Positions 22,898 through 31,095 of a stretch of 32,740 nucleotides of DNA are shown here, one piece after another. How positions within the stretch are numbered: position 1 is the stretch's first letter; every line of letters begins with the position of its first letter. This DNA comes from Deltaproteobacteria bacterium (lineage in GTDB: Bacteria; Desulfobacterota_B; Binatia; UBA9968), in the NCBI GenBank assembly GCA_016193385.1, contig JACPSF010000072.1, positions 1 to 32,740 of the forward strand. The letters run 5' to 3'. The notes under the pieces are model-generated. The model was not told where the DNA came from. It made no database searches and saw nothing but the letters and a program-made list of their open reading frames with translations. The position numbers and the translations under genes were made by a program.

Positions 22898-23536
22898 CTA
22901 ACTCTTGCGCTTGATCGGGGCTAACAGAGAGACCAGCCGCGAGCTCTTGAGCTCCGGCTCGTGTTGGTCCCCTTTTCCCGCTCTCATCTCCAGCTCGCGC
23001 ACGGCGGGTCCACCGCTTCTCACCTCTGACTCTGTCGCGTAACGCTCTGAACCGCCTTGGGTCTCCCCATCCCGCCTGAGCGCATAGGTGCGCTGGAGCA
23101 GTCCCTCCTCGAGCTCTCTGATCGAAGGCTCGCTTTGGGCCGCCGCCGTCTTGGGAGCGAAACTGGAGGGTGCTGGTTTGGATTCGCTCTCCGCCGGCCT
23201 TTCCTCACGCGCTTCCAGGAGGGTCTCCGTTTCTTTCACCTGTCTCTCCAGATCGCGGATCTTGGTGGAGAAGGTTTCCTCAAGCTCCTTCGCGGCCTTT
23301 TCTCGGGTGAGGCGGATTTCCTCTTTTTCCCTGAACAGGGTCGAGAGTCGAGCCGCGGAGGCCTTCAGCGATTCCTTGATCTCATCGATCCGGCGGATCT
23401 CCATAGTGGCTAGGGCTTCCGCTTCCTTGATAAAGGACTCCATCTGGCTTATCACGTCCTTTATTTCGGTAAACCCGTTGGCGGGAACGGCGGCATTTCC
23501 AACACCGCGTCGCTTTTTGGGGGAGTTTGCAGCCAT
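22898..23536 (-). CDS. Coiled-coil protein of unknown function
   Basis: A 212-residue hydrophilic protein with no signal peptide or membrane segment. Residues 25-110 form a clear heptad-rich coiled coil (VISQMESFIKEAEALATMEI, KAAKELEETF, LERQVKETETLLEAREE). The rest is Ser/Glu/Lys-rich and probably disordered, apart from a short helical patch (EPSIRELEEGLLQRTYALRR). An AAGGA site lies about ten bases before the ATG, and a good promoter precedes it. I do not recognise a family. Its position just before the ExeA-like ATPase, with a gap under 80 bp, suggests the two work together, for example as a cytoplasmic partner of the membrane ATPase. Confidence 0.7.
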   Translation of the reverse strand: MAANSPKKRRGVGNAAVPANGFTEIKDVISQMESFIKEAEALATMEIRRIDEIKESLKASAARLSTLFREKEEIRLTREKAAKELEETFSTKIRDLERQVKETETLLEAREERPAESESKPAPSSFAPKTAAAQSEPSIRELEEGLLQRTYALRRDGETQGGSERYATESEVRSGGPAVRELEMRAGKGDQHEPELKSSRLVSLLAPIKRKS

Positions 23537-23566
23537 AGGAGATATCCTTTTCTACTTTTCAAATCT

Positions 23567-23595
23567 CTTATATTGAAAGAAAACTCAAAAGACAA
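23567..23595 (-). promoter_or_regulatory. Candidate sigma70 promoter of the coiled-coil/ATPase operon
   Basis: On the minus strand TTGTCT (23595-23590), a 17-base spacer and TATAAG (23572-23567). Initiation would be near 23560, leaving a 24-base leader with an AAGGA ribosome site before the ATG at 23536. This is one of the best promoter matches in the window. Confidence 0.55.
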
Positions 23596-23822
23596 GGTTT
23601 TTTTCACTTCACCGTTTCACTGGGGTTTTGGGGTCGATCTTCACGCCTGGCGGGATCGTCGCCATCACTAGGCGTTAGCTCGGCACGGGAGGTTCTCCGG
23701 AGCAGGGGTGGACCAGGCAGGAAAAATCTGCTAGAGAAAGGGCACCTTTGAAGTAAATCCGGGCTGACGCGTGCGCCATATTCCGCCGGCTCGTCGGGAG
23801 AGTGGGGAAGAGGTCTCTGAAG

Positions 23823-24737
23823 GTGTCCCGCAGGAAGGGTAGGGAGGAGGTTCAGATCGGCCTGGTGCAGATGAGCGCCGGGGAGGATCCGGGTGCCAAT
23901 GTGCGCAAGGCTGTTTCCGGTATCGAAGAAGCCGCCAAAAGCGGTGCGCGAATCATTTGCCTGCAAGAGCTCTTTCGCTCGCGCTATTTTCCCCAGAGCG
24001 AAGACGCCCGGAACTTTAAATTGGCCGAGTCCATTCCCGGGCCGACGACGGAAACACTTGGCCGGCTCGCGCGTAAGAAAAAAGTTGTGGTCATCGCCTC
24101 GATCTTCGAACGGCGCTCGGCGGGGGTCTACCACAACACCGCCGTGGTCCTGGATGCGGATGGCGCCATCCTCGGCCGATACAGGAAAATGCATATTCCG
24201 GACGATCCGGGCTATTATGAAAAATTTTATTTTGCTCCGGGAGACTTGGGCTTTCCCAGTTTTCTCACGCGCTACGCGAAGATTGGCGTGCTGGTCTGCT
24301 GGGACCAGTGGTTCCCGGAAGCCGCCCGCCTTGCCGTTCTCTCCGGGGCCCAGATGCTTTTTTATCCTACTGCCATTGGCTGGTTGCCCGAGGAGCCCCG
24401 CCACGCGGCCAACGCCCAGCTGGACGCTTGGGAACTGGTTCAGCGCAGTCACGCGGTGGCCAACGGGGTTTACGTGGCGGCGGTCAATCGGGTCGGGCGT
24501 GAGGGAAAACTCAAATTTTGGGGGAACTCTTTTGTGGCTGGCCCGCTAGGGGAACTGTTGGCTCGCGCAGGCGCGGACCGGGAAGAGGTGTTGTTGGCCC
24601 GTTGCGATCTCAGGCAGATCGATGAGACGCGCCAGAGCTGGCCCTTCCTGAGAGATCGCCGCGTCGACGCTTACGGCCCCCTGGCAGCGCGCTTCCTCGA
24701 CGAAGCCCCCCAGCGTAAATCGGGTCCTCGGCCCTGA
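23823..24737 (+). CDS. aguB: N-carbamoylputrescine amidase
   Basis: A 304-residue nitrilase-superfamily amidase that converts N-carbamoylputrescine to putrescine, CO2 and ammonia. The catalytic triad is E49 (CLQELF), K122 (YRKMHIPDD) and C159 (VLVCWDQWFPEAAR). Further AguB markers are PGYYEKFYFAPGD, FYPTAIGWLP and RSHAVANGVYVAAVNRVG. GTG 23823 is preferred because AAGAGG lies nine bases upstream; a GTG at 23802 would add seven residues but has its purine-rich site too close. It is followed 38 bp later by aguA, so the pair makes putrescine from agmatine. No arginine decarboxylase gene is in the window. Confidence 0.93.
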   Translation: MSRRKGREEVQIGLVQMSAGEDPGANVRKAVSGIEEAAKSGARIICLQELFRSRYFPQSEDARNFKLAESIPGPTTETLGRLARKKKVVVIASIFERRSAGVYHNTAVVLDADGAILGRYRKMHIPDDPGYYEKFYFAPGDLGFPSFLTRYAKIGVLVCWDQWFPEAARLAVLSGAQMLFYPTAIGWLPEEPRHAANAQLDAWELVQRSHAVANGVYVAAVNRVGREGKLKFWGNSFVAGPLGELLARAGADREEVLLARCDLRQIDETRQSWPFLRDRRVDAYGPLAARFLDEAPQRKSGPRP

Positions 24738-24775
24738 CGGCGGCGCCGACCCATCCTTGTCGAGGCTCGCCTCTG

Positions 24776-25852
24776 TTGAAACCTATCCTAGCGAAGGGTG
24801 CCGCGGTCGGAGAGACACTTTCCCCGCGCCAGCTCGGCTATCGCATGCCCGCGGAGTGGGAACCTCACAGAGCCACTTGGCTGGCATGGCCGCGCAACCC
24901 GGAGACCTGGCCCGCTCCTCTGGAGGCTGTCCAAGAAATCTGGGTAAAGTTTATCGTGGCGCTCTCGGCCGGAGAGGAAGTCTGCCTGCTTGTCAACGAT
25001 GAGCGGGCTCATCACGGGGCGATGAGTTGGCTGACGGCGGCCGGCGCGGTCATGGAGCGCACGGTCTTTTACACGATTCCTACAGTCGACGTTTGGATCC
25101 GAGACTACGGCCCGACGTTTCTCACTCGCGAGGAAAGGGGGCCGCTGGCCCTCATCGATTGGATCTTCAATGCCTGGGGGGGGAAGTACCAGGACTACGT
25201 TCAAGAGGAAGGGGTGAATCCGGCCTTGGCTGCCCGTCTGAGCGTGCCGGTGTTTTCCCCGGGGATCGTTCTGGAAGGGGGCTCCATCGATGTCAACGGC
25301 CTGGGAACTTGTCTCACGACGGAGCAGTGCCTGCTAAACCCGAATCGTAACCCGCGCCTGAGCCGGAGCCAGATTGAGCAAATTCTGGGGGACTATCTGA
25401 ACGTCTGCCGTATCATCTGGCTGAACCAGGGCATTGCCGGCGATGACACGGATGGCCATATCGACGATATCGCCAGATTCGTAAACCCGACGACGGTCGT
25501 GTGTTGTCTCGAGGAGGACTCCGCAGACGAGAACTACGCTCCACTCAAAGAAAATTATGAGCGCCTGCAGGCGGCCGCCGACCAGGATGGAAGGAAGCTG
25601 AACGTTGTGACCCTGCCCATGCCTGGACAGGTCGTTGCGGAGGGAAAGAGACTGCCGGCCAGTTACGTCAATTTTTACATCGCCAACGGCGTTGTCCTGG
25701 TGCCCACGTATGACCATCCGAACGACCGCAGGGCTGTTGGGATCCTAGGAGAACTCTTTCCTGACCGCAAGGTCTTGGGAGTGCCCTGCAGGGCGCTTGT
25801 GCCCGGGTTGGGCGCGATCCACTGCGTCACTCAGCAGGAGCCCCTTCCCTAG
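24776..25852 (+). CDS. aguA: Agmatine deiminase
   Basis: A 358-residue Porphyromonas-type peptidylarginine deiminase-fold enzyme that converts agmatine to N-carbamoylputrescine and ammonia. Key parts are MPAEWEPHRATWLAWP, WIRDYGP (107-113), LEGGSIDVNGLGT, the DDTDGHIDD segment with H228, and the nucleophile C350 in GLGAIHCVTQQEP. Length agrees with AguA. The best start is a TTG at 24776: the family begins with the ..LGYRMPAEWEPH region and no ATG or GTG lies before it, while the internal ATG 24845 would cut into it. No Shine-Dalgarno site is visible, and the short gap behind aguB suggests dependence on upstream translation. Confidence 0.93.
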   Translation: MKPILAKGAAVGETLSPRQLGYRMPAEWEPHRATWLAWPRNPETWPAPLEAVQEIWVKFIVALSAGEEVCLLVNDERAHHGAMSWLTAAGAVMERTVFYTIPTVDVWIRDYGPTFLTREERGPLALIDWIFNAWGGKYQDYVQEEGVNPALAARLSVPVFSPGIVLEGGSIDVNGLGTCLTTEQCLLNPNRNPRLSRSQIEQILGDYLNVCRIIWLNQGIAGDDTDGHIDDIARFVNPTTVVCCLEEDSADENYAPLKENYERLQAAADQDGRKLNVVTLPMPGQVVAEGKRLPASYVNFYIANGVVLVPTYDHPNDRRAVGILGELFPDRKVLGVPCRALVPGLGAIHCVTQQEPLP

Positions 25853-25873
25853 ATCGCTCTCCTGGCCGCGCTA

Positions 25874-25930
25874 GGTGTCGACACCGCGGGCTTAGCCCCC
25901 TTGACATTGGGCTTCACTCCTCCATAAGCT
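25874..25930 (+). promoter_or_regulatory. 12 bp palindrome and promoter upstream of the unknown gene and rmuC
   Basis: GGTGTCGACACC (25874-25885) is a perfect palindrome 15 bases before a consensus -35 TTGACA (25901-25906). A weak -10, ATAAGC or TAAGCT, lies at 25924-25930. Initiation near 25937 would be only a few bases before the ATG at 25941. The palindrome could be an operator; it contains a SalI-type core and could also arise by chance. Confidence 0.35.
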
Positions 25931-25940
25931 ACCAGTCACT

Positions 25941-26153
25941 ATGGGGCAAGTCATTCATTTTAAGGAACTCTATCACGCGCGGCGCCGACGCTCGGAGAGG
26001 GTCAGCCTCGAGCAATGCGTGGACCTTTTGGAATGGAACCTTAAACAGAGCGTGGACCGCTACTTTTTGTCTTCGCCCGAAGAGAAATCACTACGGGCTA
26101 CCCAGATCCGTAAGATCAGCGAGCTGTTGGAATATGCCGTGCGGCTTCTCTAG
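25941..26153 (+). CDS. Small helical protein of unknown function
   Basis: A 70-residue protein, basic and helical throughout: HFKELYHARRRR, then VSLEQCVDLLEWNLKQSVDRYF and RKISELLEYAVRLL. It has no signal peptide or membrane segment and I do not recognise a family. It lies 17 bp before rmuC on the same strand, downstream of a promoter-like sequence, so the two probably form an operon. No ribosome site is visible before the ATG. Coding is supported by the operon position and by a sequence more protein-like than the alternative frames. Confidence 0.6.
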   Translation: MGQVIHFKELYHARRRRSERVSLEQCVDLLEWNLKQSVDRYFLSSPEEKSLRATQIRKISELLEYAVRLL

Positions 26154-26170
26154 ATTCACGGCGGGGAATT

Positions 26171-27283
26171 GTGGAATCGCTTAGTCCATCCCTCCTCATC
26201 TCGATCCTTCTCATTTTCCTGGCGGGTTTGTTTTTAGGTTGGCTTTTCCTGCGTCATCTCAAAGTCCTGCTTGCAGAGAGAAGAGAAGATCAATCCCTGT
26301 TGATGATTCAGCAGCAAATCGACCAGCTCCGCGCCCAGTTCGCGCAAGTTCTAGACAGCAACACGCAGCTGATTCACCAGCAGTTGGGGCAGCTCCTGGG
26401 CAACGTCAATGAGAGGTTGAGGGAGAACTCGGACATCTTGCAAAAAACCCAGCAGGCGCTCGGGGAGCGCCTGGACAATGCAGCTCGGGTGGTGGGCAAT
26501 GTGCAGAAGAGCCTGGGGAGTCTCGAGGAGGCCAATCGCAAAATCTACGACGTCGGGAAGGACATTGCATCATTGCAGGAAATCCTTCGCGCCCCCAAGC
26601 TGCGAGGTGGGCTCGGGGAATTCTTCCTTGGTGACCTGCTGAGCCAAATCCTTCCCCCGGACCATTTCACCACGCAATATAGCTTCCGGAGCGGAGAGAA
26701 AGTAGACGCGGCGATCAGGCTGGGAGGTTCGCTCGTCCCGGTGGATTCCAAATTCCCCTTGGAGAATTTCCGCCGGATGCTGGAGGCAGTCTCGGACGAG
26801 GAGAAGACGCGGGCCAGGCGGCAGTTCATGACCGACGTGAAAAAACACGTCGATGCGATCGCCAGTAAGTACATTCTTCCCGATGAGGGCACCTACGATT
26901 TTGCCCTGATGTATATACCAGCGGAAAACGTATATTACGAGACCATCATTAAAGATGACTCCCTGGGAGGAGAAAGAAGCTTAAGCCAGTACGCGCTCGG
27001 GAAAAGGGTGATTCCGGTCTCGCCCAACAGCTTCTACGCCTATCTCCAGGCAATCGTGTTGGGACTGAAAGGTATGAAGATCGAGGAGCACGCGAAGGAA
27101 ATCATTCAATATCTCAGCCGACTAGAGGGAGACTTTGCCAAGTTCAGAGAGGAATTTGCGCTGCTGGGAAAGCATCTCGGCCACGTGCAGTCGAGTTTCC
27201 AAAGCGCGGAGAAGCGCCTCGATCAGTTCGGCCAAAAGCTCCTAGCTGCTGACAGCGGGGAAAGAAAGCTGCCCGGGCCATAG
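26171..27283 (+). CDS. rmuC: DNA recombination protein RmuC
   Basis: A 370-residue RmuC. A single N-terminal membrane helix (8-27) anchors it, a long Gln-rich coiled coil follows (36-140: IQQQIDQLRAQFAQVL, LIHQQLGQLLGNV), and the RmuC domain fills the C-terminal half: RGGLGEFFLGDLLSQILPPD, VDAAIRLGGSLVPVDSKFP, YDFALMYIPAENVYYE, VIPVSPNSFYAYLQAI. RmuC limits inversions at short inverted repeats and is related to nuclease folds. The start is GTG 26171. A CCGGGC-CATA-GCCCGG hairpin (27273-27288) spans the stop codon but has no T-run. Confidence 0.95.
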   Translation: MESLSPSLLISILLIFLAGLFLGWLFLRHLKVLLAERREDQSLLMIQQQIDQLRAQFAQVLDSNTQLIHQQLGQLLGNVNERLRENSDILQKTQQALGERLDNAARVVGNVQKSLGSLEEANRKIYDVGKDIASLQEILRAPKLRGGLGEFFLGDLLSQILPPDHFTTQYSFRSGEKVDAAIRLGGSLVPVDSKFPLENFRRMLEAVSDEEKTRARRQFMTDVKKHVDAIASKYILPDEGTYDFALMYIPAENVYYETIIKDDSLGGERSLSQYALGKRVIPVSPNSFYAYLQAIVLGLKGMKIEEHAKEIIQYLSRLEGDFAKFREEFALLGKHLGHVQSSFQSAEKRLDQFGQKLLAADSGERKLPGP

Positions 27284-27697
27284 CCCGGCGCCTTTCCCGG
27301 GATTCTCTAACGTCCAGACGAGGTGAAGGTGGTAGGCATGAGGGTGACTTAGCTTTTCTGCTTACGACCAGTCCACTCTCCTGAATACGGATTAGCCAAT
27401 ATCCACTGCCGCTCGCTATGATTGTGGACCTTCGAAGTAAGCTGTTCAAATATGGACTTGCGGTGCCAAAAAATGGCGCTAGGCAAGCGCCAATGACTCA
27501 GTCTGCAACTGATTTCTTCTGCCTCCGTAGAGAAAGAATCCGCTAACAAGCACGACCACAAGTTTGCGGAAACGACGAACCCTTCGAAATTAGTGGGTTA
27601 GCTCCGAACGCAAGCCTTGGCATGTCTCTTGCGTCTGTTTTGAAGTGGGGGGACGGTGGTGCGGGTTAGACTCTATCGGGATAGGTGGTGAATAAAC
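27284..27697. other. Gene-free 414 bp interval
   Basis: No protein gene is supported. One 70-codon minus-strand frame (27349-27561) has no ribosome site, no recognisable product and a terminator hairpin in its middle. The interval contains that minus-strand terminator (listed separately), which suggests a short minus-strand transcript. Base composition is slightly more AT-rich than the flanking genes. Confidence 0.45.
27468..27492 (-). terminator. Intrinsic terminator reading leftward
   Basis: On the minus strand TGGCGCT, loop TGCCT, AGCGCCA, then six Ts (the plus strand reads six As at 27468-27473). The stem is a perfect 7 bp. No minus-strand gene precedes it within 1.5 kb; the upstream genes here are on the plus strand. 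Confidence 0.6.
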
Positions 27698-28153
27698 ATG
27701 CTCTCTGTGAAATCTTTGGATAAAAATGCCACTTCATGCCTATGCCTAGTTGGCTTTCTGGGGCCACTCTTCGCTTTGGCTGTAAGCGGGTGTGCGGCCA
27801 TCGGCCTCACCCTTTTGGGGGTCGGAGCCGGCGTCACCACGGGGACAGCAGTGTCTTACACGCTGGACGGCATCGCCTACCGGACCTTCACGGCGCCCCT
27901 GCCCAAAGTAGAGTCGGCGACGCTCATCGCTCTGAATCGCATGGGAATCAAAGTGGAAGGTAACGAGAAAACCGACGAGGGAAAGCTCATTCGGGCGCTC
28001 GGTGCCGATCGGCAAATAGAAATTCAACTTGAGAACATCAGCCTCAAGACCACGCGAATCCGGACGGTGGCGAAGCAGGGAATGTTTTTTAAGGACCGGG
28101 CTACCGCTACGGAGATAATTATGCAGACCGAGAAGGTTCTTGACGGCGCATGA
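27698..28153 (+). CDS. DUF3568-like lipoprotein
   Basis: A 151-residue predicted lipoprotein. The signal peptide is long and ends in the lipobox VSGC (C32), followed by a Gly-rich hydrophobic patch (LTLLGVGAGVTTGTAVSY) and a compact C-terminal domain with YTLDGIAYRTFTAPLPKVES, ALNRMGIKVEG and IEIQLENISLKTTRIRTVAK. This layout matches the DUF3568 family of small bacterial lipoproteins of unknown role, by memory rather than search. It is the first gene of a plus-strand pair; the next gene starts 23 bp later. Confidence 0.7.
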   Translation: MLSVKSLDKNATSCLCLVGFLGPLFALAVSGCAAIGLTLLGVGAGVTTGTAVSYTLDGIAYRTFTAPLPKVESATLIALNRMGIKVEGNEKTDEGKLIRALGADRQIEIQLENISLKTTRIRTVAKQGMFFKDRATATEIIMQTEKVLDGA

Positions 28154-28176
28154 CGGACTAAAGAGGAGGGTTAATC

Positions 28177-29040
28177 ATGAGAAGGAAAAGTGTTTTGGTC
28201 GCTTTTCTATATGTTACAGGGCTAGCTTTCGGAGCGGACTGGGCTCACGCTCAGACAAGCCCCACGTTGGTGACCGAGGCTTCCCGCATGGATCAGGTGG
28301 CGTCGACACAGGAGGGAACCAAGGTTATAGACAAGATCAGCGCTGAGTTTAGCTCCTTCCTTGGATCTGATGCCAAAACGGTCGTGACAGGTCTCCGCAA
28401 TGGGACATCCAGTACATTAACTTCCGCCGCGCCGGGTAGCGTCCCGGGGTCGCCTCCAGTGGTCACCACGACAGCCATTAATCCACCTACGGGAAAGATG
28501 GGTTTTGGCAACGTTTTTATCTCGCTCGCATTGGCGAAGCAGCAGCTCGGGCAGCTGGGAATCACGCAACCGACCCCGGAGCAGCTCCAAGCGGCGCTCT
28601 TGGGCGGAAGCATTACCACTGGCACGGGAACGACGGCGACCACCACGAACCTACAAGGCATCCTCACGATGCGCAGCCAGAACATGGGCTGGGGGCAGAT
28701 CGCGCAGAAACTTGGGTTTAAGTTGGGACCCGTGGTGAGTGGACTTAAGGCTGCGAATCAGGGGTTAGCGGCTCAGGCGTCTTCGACGAGCAAAACTGGC
28801 AGTGTGAACGCCGCTGGGCAGCCAGCAGGTTCCTCAGAAGGCGGAATTGTCACTGGGAGCGGCAGGGCTTTGGGAAGATCCGGCAAAGGAGCCATGGGTA
28901 ATAGTGAAGTTGGACAAGGAATCATCACAGGGTCTGGCCGACCGGCGGGAACCCCTAGTGGTGTTGTCACGGGTCGCGGCAATGCCTATGGGCTCTCCCA
29001 TGGTGATCCCGGGAACCAAGGGCAAGGCAAGAGCCGTTAA
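28177..29040 (+). CDS. Secreted low-complexity protein with GxxTGSGR-type repeats
   Basis: A 287-residue protein with an N-terminal signal peptide (cleavage after WAHA, about residue 25). The middle is Thr/Ser/Pro-rich, with a more ordered stretch MGFGNVFISLALAKQQLGQL and MGWGQIAQKLGFKLGPVVSG that looks like two short helices. The C-terminal 80 residues contain three imperfect repeats: GIVTGSGRALG, GIITGSGRPAG and GVVTGRGNAYG, each rich in Gly and Arg. No catalytic motif is seen. GAGGAGGG lies about eight bases before the ATG. Its stop codon overlaps the stop of the convergent CopD-like gene (the shared TTAA). Probably a periplasmic or extracellular protein of unknown function. Confidence 0.65.
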   Translation: MRRKSVLVAFLYVTGLAFGADWAHAQTSPTLVTEASRMDQVASTQEGTKVIDKISAEFSSFLGSDAKTVVTGLRNGTSSTLTSAAPGSVPGSPPVVTTTAINPPTGKMGFGNVFISLALAKQQLGQLGITQPTPEQLQAALLGGSITTGTGTTATTTNLQGILTMRSQNMGWGQIAQKLGFKLGPVVSGLKAANQGLAAQASSTSKTGSVNAAGQPAGSSEGGIVTGSGRALGRSGKGAMGNSEVGQGIITGSGRPAGTPSGVVTGRGNAYGLSHGDPGNQGQGKSR

Positions 29041-29504
29041 AGGCGAAGCCCCAGCCACACGATGGGAACCGCCAGAATCAAGATGGCGACCGAGGAGCTA
29101 CGGAGTCGATAGACGATTGTCTCGATCTCGGCGCGGCTCAGTTTTTCGCCCGCTTCGTAGCGTCTCACAAGGCGATGGCCAATCCCCATGGCCTGATAGG
29201 TGCTAAGGATGATCAGTACGAAGGATAAGGTCAATTTGAGCGCGAGCGTTCCCCCGATTTGTTGGATAAAAGATGCCCGATAGGCCGCTTTGAGTTCGGT
29301 AATCTGGAAGGCTCCGGTGAGAACCACCACGCCAAGAGCGCCAATTTGGAGAGGGTTATAAAACCTGAGCCCTCGAGCGAGGCGCTTGAGCTGCGCCTCT
29401 TCGGACTTGATCACACTCAGAGAAGGAAGCAGCACCAGCCGGAGGCCGATGACGGCGCCGAGATAAAGAGCCAGCGCGAGCAGATGGAGCCAGACATTCA
29501 GCAT
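29037..29504 (-). CDS. CopD-like four-helix membrane protein
   Basis: A 155-residue integral membrane protein with four hydrophobic segments (about 5-27, 52-70, 84-104, 133-153). The opening HLLALALYLGAVIGLRLVLLPSL and the Gly/Thr stretch GVVVLTGAFQITEL resemble CopD and related small membrane proteins, where conserved histidines on the membrane face may bind metal or haem. Here histidines are few (H7, H119), so metal transport is uncertain. It starts 13 bp after the ferredoxin/zinc-ribbon gene, so the two are cotranscribed. Confidence 0.6.
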   Translation of the reverse strand: MLNVWLHLLALALYLGAVIGLRLVLLPSLSVIKSEEAQLKRLARGLRFYNPLQIGALGVVVLTGAFQITELKAAYRASFIQQIGGTLALKLTLSFVLIILSTYQAMGIGHRLVRRYEAGEKLSRAEIETIVYRLRSSSVAILILAVPIVWLGLRL

Positions 29505-29517
29505 GGATAGGAAGGAA

Positions 29518-30375
<858 letters not shown>

Positions 30376-30507
30376 TCATTCGCTCGGCATGGGTTGGTTC
30401 ATGCTTCGCGGCATTCTAGACAAAATCGCCGAAAGATGTAAATAGTTGAGACTGGTTGGAGTCCGAAACGGGATTGTGATAATCTCGGCTTTACGGAGAT
30501 GTTAAGC

Positions 30508-30900
30508 TTAGCTTTTCCGCCGCAGCTCGATGAGTTCTATCTTATAGCCGTTCGGGTCTTCAATAAAAGCGATCTCGGAGCCGCCATGCTTCATTGGACC
30601 GGGTTCGCGGACAATCTTGGCTCCCTTACGCCGAAGGGCCTCACAAGTTTGGTAGATATTCTCAACTCCGATCGCGATGTGTCCGAAGGCATTCCCCAGA
30701 TCATACTGATGCGTGTCCCAGTTATAGGTGAGTTCAATGACTGCCTGTTCGGCTTCGGAGCCGTAGCCAACAAATGCCAGGGTGAAGCGGCCCGAAGAGA
30801 ATTCTTTTTTTCTTAGGAGCTCCATCCCAAGGACGTCGCAGTAGAATGTGATGGATTCATCAAGGTCGTTGACCCGAATCATGGTGTGGAGAAGCCGCAT
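30508..30900 (-). CDS. gloA: Lactoylglutathione lyase (glyoxalase I)
   Basis: A 130-residue glyoxalase I, which isomerises the methylglyoxal-glutathione hemithioacetal to S-lactoylglutathione. The metal ligands H5, E56, H74 and E122 fall at exactly the positions known for the Escherichia coli enzyme ([31 protein letters not shown]). The length suits the nickel-type, single-domain class. AGGAGGAAGGAT directly precedes ATG 30900; a longer in-frame form of 29 more residues is not supported. A TATAAG -10-like hexamer lies at 30961-30966 on the minus strand, with a weak -35. Confidence 0.95.
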   Translation of the reverse strand: MRLLHTMIRVNDLDESITFYCDVLGMELLRKKEFSSGRFTLAFVGYGSEAEQAVIELTYNWDTHQYDLGNAFGHIAIGVENIYQTCEALRRKGAKIVREPGPMKHGGSEIAFIEDPNGYKIELIELRRKS

Positions 30901-31059
30901 ATCCTTCCTCCTGTCTTGTCGTTCAGGCCCATGGGGCAGTTCTGTGCTCGAGGTGTTTAACTTATAATGAGAACCGTTTTGGGGCAAGCCGCGGAGGCTT
31001 TCATGGGTGATACAAACGACCGAAACGAACTGAGGCCCAGGACAAAAGCTCCCCTCGTC

Positions 31060-31095
31060 TAAGTTATAGTTAAACCTGAAAGGATGTATAACTTA
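31060..31095 (+). promoter_or_regulatory. Perfect 9 bp inverted repeat over the start of the NMT1-like gene
   Basis: TAAGTTATA (31060-31068) and TATAACTTA (31087-31095) are perfect inverse complements with an 18-base spacer that contains the AAAGGA ribosome site; the second arm reaches the first base of the ATG. It could be an operator or a translation-blocking hairpin, or two halves of an AT-rich promoter. Confidence 0.35.

Noticed and set aside
23604..24452. 282-codon minus-strand frame
   Set aside because: Antisense to aguB, whose catalytic triad is intact; no product recognised.
27349..27561. 70-codon minus-strand frame in the rmuC-lipoprotein gap
   Set aside because: A terminator hairpin with a T-run lies within it, and there is no ribosome site.
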